Shown piece after piece: positions 4,904 to 7,362 of a DNA stretch of 7,362 bases (positions are counted from its first letter, which is position 1; the number at the start of each line of letters is the position of its first letter). Position numbers and translations under genes: made by a program. Origin of the DNA: Candidatus Dojkabacteria bacterium (GTDB taxonomy: Bacteria; Patescibacteriota; Dojkabacteria; SC72). The notes below the pieces were generated by a model that saw nothing but the letters and a program-made list of their open reading frames with translations, was not told the DNA's origin and did not search any database. The stretch is from the NCBI GenBank assembly GCA_011620305.1, contig WOZL01000022.1, forward strand, positions 1 to 7,362, written 5' to 3'.

Positions 4904-5919
4904 ATGATTAGCATGCTATCTCCATAGCTTAAGAATTTGTAATCATTATCTAATGCAATATTATACAATTTCTTTATCTCATCAATTCCAGCAAATGCAC
5001 TTACCAGAAGGATTAACGTAGAATCTGGGAAATGAAAATTGGTTATTAGGTGATCTATTATTTTAAATTCATAACCAGGATAGATGTATAGATCGGTTTT
5101 CCCAGAGTGGGGTCTGACCCCATCGTTTGTAGCTGTTTCTAGAGCTCTAACTACTGTTGTGCCAAATGCCCAAACGTCTCCTTCTTGAGCTTTAGTTTTG
5201 TTTATCTCATCTGCAACTTCTTTCGAAATATCTATATACTCTTCATGAATATTATGGTCCTCAATATCATCTTCTTGAATTGGTGCAAATGTACCCCAAC
5301 CAATTTCCAAATTAATCTTTACAACTTTAACACCTTTATCTTTGAGTTGGTTGATAATCTCTTCGGTTAAGTTAAGGCTTGCTGTAGGTGCTGCTGAGGA
5401 GCCTGGTAATTTGCTAAATACAGTATTGTATCTTTCTCTATCTTTATCTTCCTCTTTCCGATTCATATATGGAGGTATGGGGGTGTGACCAATTTTGGTA
5501 AATATGTCGTTAGGAGTAATATCATCTAAGATTTCTACTAGAAACCCTCTATCTTTTCGAGATATTACTTTAATTTTAATTTTTTTATCTTCTTTTGCTT
5601 GTAGAATATCAGATTCCTTAACATATCTACCTCCACCAATTAAACAGAACCAATTCTCTCCATCTGGATTTAAGAACAGAACTTCAACCTCTTTACCACT
5701 AAGAGTCATGAAGTATGTACGAGCATCTAATACTTGAGTTTCATTTAATACAACGATATCTCCAGGTTTAATATATTCAACTAGATTAAAATATTTCCTA
5801 TGCTCTATATCTCCTGTTTCTCTATTAAAAACTAACAGCTTGCTTGTTCCTCTAACTTTAGGAGGATACTTAGCTACCCTATCCTTAGGTAGTTTATATT
5901 TAAATATATCTGCTTTCAT
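4900..5919 (-). CDS. queA: S-adenosylmethionine:tRNA ribosyltransferase-isomerase
   Basis: QueA transfers and isomerises the ribosyl part of SAM onto preQ1 in tRNA to make epoxyqueuosine, the step after Tgt. The 339 residues are a usual length. With the ATG at 5919 as residue 1, clear family blocks are PGDIVVLNETQVLDAR (52-67), IPPYMNR (148-154), RYNTVFSKLPGSSAAPTA (163-180), GTFAPI (209-214), IEDHNIHEEY (219-228), FGTTVVRALET (252-262), YIYPGYEF (278-285), LITNFHFPDSTLILLVSAFAG (291-311) and LSYGDSMLI (330-338). A TTG three codons upstream (5928) is in frame but lies inside the -10 box, so ATG is preferred. The usually conserved AAPTAGLHFT reads AAPTASLNLT here, so this enzyme is divergent in a core motif. 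A perfect RAYT-type palindrome lies in frame at residues 267-271. First gene of the queA-tgt-methyltransferase operon. Confidence 0.96.
   Translation of the reverse strand: MKADIFKYKLPKDRVAKYPPKVRGTSKLLVFNRETGDIEHRKYFNLVEYIKPGDIVVLNETQVLDARTYFMTLSGKEVEVLFLNPDGENWFCLIGGGRYVKESDILQAKEDKKIKIKVISRKDRGFLVEILDDITPNDIFTKIGHTPIPPYMNRKEEDKDRERYNTVFSKLPGSSAAPTASLNLTEEIINQLKDKGVKVVKINLEIGWGTFAPIQEDDIEDHNIHEEYIDISKEVADEINKTKAQEGDVWAFGTTVVRALETATNDGVRPHSGKTDLYIYPGYEFKIIDHLITNFHFPDSTLILLVSAFAGIDEIKKLYNIALDNDYKFLSYGDSMLII
5108..5122 (-). repeat. RAYT-type palindrome inside queA
   Basis: A perfect 15-base odd palindrome, TGGGGTCTGACCCCA on the plus strand and TGGGGTCAGACCCCA on the minus, matches the core of the two repeats flanking the transposase. 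It is about 2.1 kb from the transposase unit. On the coding strand it is read in frame, giving Gly-Val-Arg-Pro within DGVRPHSGKTD, a loop of variable sequence and length between RALET and the YIYPGY block of QueA. In this orientation none of the three frames contains a stop codon, whereas the other orientation contains TGA. Confidence 0.75.
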
Positions 5920-5927
5920 AACGACCA

Positions 5928-5936
5928 ATTATATCA
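5928..5936 (-). promoter_or_regulatory. Extended -10 promoter of the queA operon, leaderless
   Basis: The minus strand reads TGATATAAT, an exact extended -10 element (TG, one base, TATAAT). Only eight bases separate it from the queA ATG, so a transcription start 7 to 9 bases past the -10 falls on or next to the start codon. With no Shine-Dalgarno site, the operon message is probably leaderless. No good -35 is seen, which an extended -10 can tolerate. Confidence 0.6.
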
Positions 5937-5941
5937 TCAAT

Positions 5942-5971
5942 ATGGCATTTTCTTTGAATTTTGAGTAAAAT
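5942..5971 (+). promoter_or_regulatory. Candidate fmt promoter, leaderless
   Basis: ATGGCA (5942-5947, four of six) is followed by 18 bases and TAAAAT (5966-5971, five of six). The fmt ATG starts six bases past the -10, so the transcript would begin at or within a base or two of the ATG. No Shine-Dalgarno site is present. Its -35 lies where the -35 region of the divergent queA promoter would be, so the two polymerase sites probably overlap. Confidence 0.45.
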
Positions 5972-5976
5972 CAGAT

Positions 5977-6927
5977 ATGAGAGATTTAATAAAGGAACCA
6001 ATACGTACACTTTTTCTAGGAAGTAGCTGGGAGTCGGTTGAGACTCTTAGGGCTTTAGATGAGGATATGAGGTTTGATATCGTTGCTATTATTACTACAG
6101 TTGATAAGCCTGTTGGCAGAAAACAGGTTATGACACCTTCTGAAGTTAAAAGCTATGCTTTGAGTAATAGGATAAGGGTGTTTCATACCGAGAAGAAAGA
6201 GAAGAAGTATCAAGAGGCTTTGGCTAAATTTAATCCTGAGCTAATTGTTTGTAAGGCTTTTGGGGAGATAGTTCCTGAATTCTTTATTGAATATCCTAGG
6301 TATAAGGCAATTAATGTACACTTCTCTATATTACCTAAATACAGGGGGGCCGTACCTATACAAAAAGCTATATTAGAAAGAGAAGATGAAACAGGTATCT
6401 CCATCATGCTTATGTCCAAGGGTTTAGATGAGGGAGATATATTAAAGATTTATAAGGAGCCTATTCTACCTAAAGACACAAATCTCTCTTTAAGAAAGAG
6501 GTTAGTTAAGAAGAGTTCTGAGATTTTAGGCAATGTTTTGGAAGAATGGGTACATGGAGAGATTAATCCTACTCCACAGGATGATAGTGAGGCTACTTAC
6601 TGTTGGCAGAAAGATATTTCAAAAGAGAATGCGGAGATTGTTTGGGATAGAATGGAGCCAGAATATATTGAGAGAATGGTAAGAGCTTTTATACCTTGGC
6701 CAATTGCATGGACAGAGTGGGATGGTAAAAGGGTAAAATTGTTTGATGTAGATTTGATAAAGCTGAAGAATGATAGAGAGGCTGGCGAGCTTTTTATTGA
6801 TAATGATGATTTACTTTTTGCTACTAAAGATAGAGATATATGTATAAAGGTTAACAAACTTCAGATTGAAGGAAAGACTGAGATGGACTCCGATGAGTTT
6901 ATAAATGGGTTTAGGGATAAACTCTAG
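5977..6927 (+). CDS. fmt: Methionyl-tRNA formyltransferase
   Basis: Fmt formylates Met-tRNAfMet with 10-formyltetrahydrofolate so it can serve as bacterial initiator. The 316 residues match the usual length. The N-terminal formyltransferase domain opens with RTLFLGSSWES (10-20), the TTVDKPVGRKQ loop follows (40-50), and the catalytic set is N113 and H115 in AINVHFSILPKYRGAVPIQ and D151 in KGLDEGD. The linker carries EINPTPQDDSEATY (195-208). The C-terminal tRNA-binding domain begins around 212, with MVRAFIPWPIAWTEWDGKRVKLF (234-256) typical of Fmt. The usual phenylalanine-glycine-threonine opening (FMGTPEF) is altered to FLGSSWE. The gene runs alone on the plus strand, divergent from queA by 57 bases and convergent with the LemA-like gene, three bases between stops. 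No Shine-Dalgarno site is present. Confidence 0.95.
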   Translation: MRDLIKEPIRTLFLGSSWESVETLRALDEDMRFDIVAIITTVDKPVGRKQVMTPSEVKSYALSNRIRVFHTEKKEKKYQEALAKFNPELIVCKAFGEIVPEFFIEYPRYKAINVHFSILPKYRGAVPIQKAILEREDETGISIMLMSKGLDEGDILKIYKEPILPKDTNLSLRKRLVKKSSEILGNVLEEWVHGEINPTPQDDSEATYCWQKDISKENAEIVWDRMEPEYIERMVRAFIPWPIAWTEWDGKRVKLFDVDLIKLKNDREAGELFIDNDDLLFATKDRDICIKVNKLQIEGKTEMDSDEFINGFRDKL

Positions 6928-6930
6928 TCT
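6895..6930 (+). terminator. Possible terminator hairpin at the end of fmt
   Basis: A perfect 8-bp inverted repeat, GAGTTTAT (6895-6902) and ATAAACTC (6917-6924), with a 14-base loop covers the last codons of fmt and is followed by TAGTCTTT. The loop is long and the T-tract poor, so termination would be weak. Its place at a convergent gene pair with only three bases between stops is the main argument for a transcription-end role. Confidence 0.3.
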
Positions 6931-7362
6931 TTAAAGTAGAGCTTCTTTAGCAAGTAAGCTTGTTGTGATTGATATAGGGAATTCTTCTAACTTTTTATTA
7001 TACTCCCCAACTAGCTTATCAAATTCCTCACTATCCTGTTTAATATTAAAATCTACGCTTGAAATCATATTTAGAACTTCAATGTCTTCATCATCGAAAT
7101 TTTCTGTTTCCAGCTTCTCTAAAAATTCCGATCTAAGATCTCTACCCATATAGAGGCAGTCGTAAGAGAACTCCTCACACTCTGTTTTAAATTCTTCAAC
7201 ATCAACAATATCTAATCTTTCAACTAAGTTAAACTCTCTGTGATAACCTAACTGAATTTGTTCTCCAATTTCATCCATTCTGCTATTAATCTCTGTAAGT
7301 CCTCTATACTGTCTAATACCAATTACAAGTAGTACAGCTAGAGATATAAAAAGGATTAGGAC
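6931..7362 (-). CDS. LemA-like membrane-anchored protein, 5' end beyond window
   Basis: The frame stays open to the right edge, so 143 residues are seen and the start is missing. The first internal ATG (7276-7278) would drop an obvious hydrophobic helix read just before it (VLILFISLAVLLVIGI, then RQYRGLTEINSR). The order is one N-terminal membrane helix followed by a soluble helical domain. The stretch from YRGLTEINSR to FNLVERL resembles the LemA opening where a membrane helix is followed by a tyrosine and a helix of ...IDVQLKRRHDLIPNLVE type. Near the C-terminus VGEYNKKLEEFPISI resembles the LemA motif YNxxIxxFP. LemA proteins are envelope proteins with a short outward N-terminus and no agreed function. 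The match is partial and the protein is acidic and somewhat short, so family membership is tentative. It converges with fmt. Confidence 0.55.
   Translation of the reverse strand, partial: VLILFISLAVLLVIGIRQYRGLTEINSRMDEIGEQIQLGYHREFNLVERLDIVDVEEFKTECEEFSYDCLYMGRDLRSEFLEKLETENFDDEDIEVLNMISSVDFNIKQDSEEFDKLVGEYNKKLEEFPISITTSLLAKEALL

Noticed and set aside
5920..5928. Alternative TTG start of queA, three codons longer
   Set aside because: The TTG overlaps the -10 box and would lie at or before the transcription start; the ATG at 5919 gives the normal QueA opening.
773..5928. UGA recoding, as in Gracilibacteria or Mycoplasma
   Set aside because: TGA ends queA and the transposase at the expected C-termini, no gene has an internal TGA, and tryptophan is TGG.
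6965..7153. Plus-strand serine-rich frame opposite the LemA-like gene
   Set aside because: It is a shadow of the acidic minus-strand protein; the minus frame has a membrane helix and family-like motifs and is the better reading.

Overview
The window is AT-rich chromosomal DNA (roughly one third G+C by eye) from a bacterium using the standard code: TGA is a real stop in queA and in the transposase gene. The genes are mostly housekeeping: an HU-type nucleoid protein, RNase Y, a 23S-type rRNA adenine methyltransferase, the last steps of queuosine synthesis (Tgt, QueA), Met-tRNA formyltransferase and a LemA-like membrane protein. RNase Y, divergent and slightly short tRNA enzymes, a REP-associated transposase (RAYT) and mostly absent Shine-Dalgarno sites would fit a Patescibacteria/CPR-type genome. 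That placement is inference; a deep Firmicutes-like lineage cannot be excluded by reading alone.

Layout, left to right. A leftward promoter (30-61) points out of the window. The HU gene (140-415, minus) has its own terminator, a strong Shine-Dalgarno site and a candidate promoter. A 357-base gap holds that promoter, two small hairpins and the strong RNase Y terminator (695-732). The RNase Y gene (773-2293, minus) follows. Its upstream gap carries two 10-bp direct repeats spaced 20 bp apart. At 2516-3006 lies a compact RAYT unit: one transposase gene between two identical 14-bp near-palindromic repeats. To its right is a minus-strand operon read queA, tgt, then an Erm-like methyltransferase gene (5919 down to 3005), with a 4-base queA/tgt overlap and a 12-base tgt/methyltransferase gap. 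fmt (5977-6927, plus) diverges from queA across only 57 bp. It converges on the LemA-like gene (6931 to the right edge, minus, 5' end missing).

Functionally the right two thirds is a translation block. QueA and Tgt make and insert queuosine precursors in tRNA, the methyltransferase should modify an rRNA adenine, and Fmt makes the initiator tRNA. HU and RNase Y are general nucleoid and mRNA-decay functions with separate transcription signals.

The most unusual signal is the repeat family GGGGTCAGACCC. Two copies bound the transposase gene. A third copy, a perfect 15-base odd palindrome, lies in frame inside queA, in the orientation that has no stop codon in any frame. The two copies at the transposase instead supply stop-codon bases to the transposase and methyltransferase genes. 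A second point of interest is the queA/fmt divergent region, where both -10 boxes sit so close to the start codons that both mRNAs are probably leaderless. I found no wholly new multi-gene system, CRISPR array, tRNA or rRNA.
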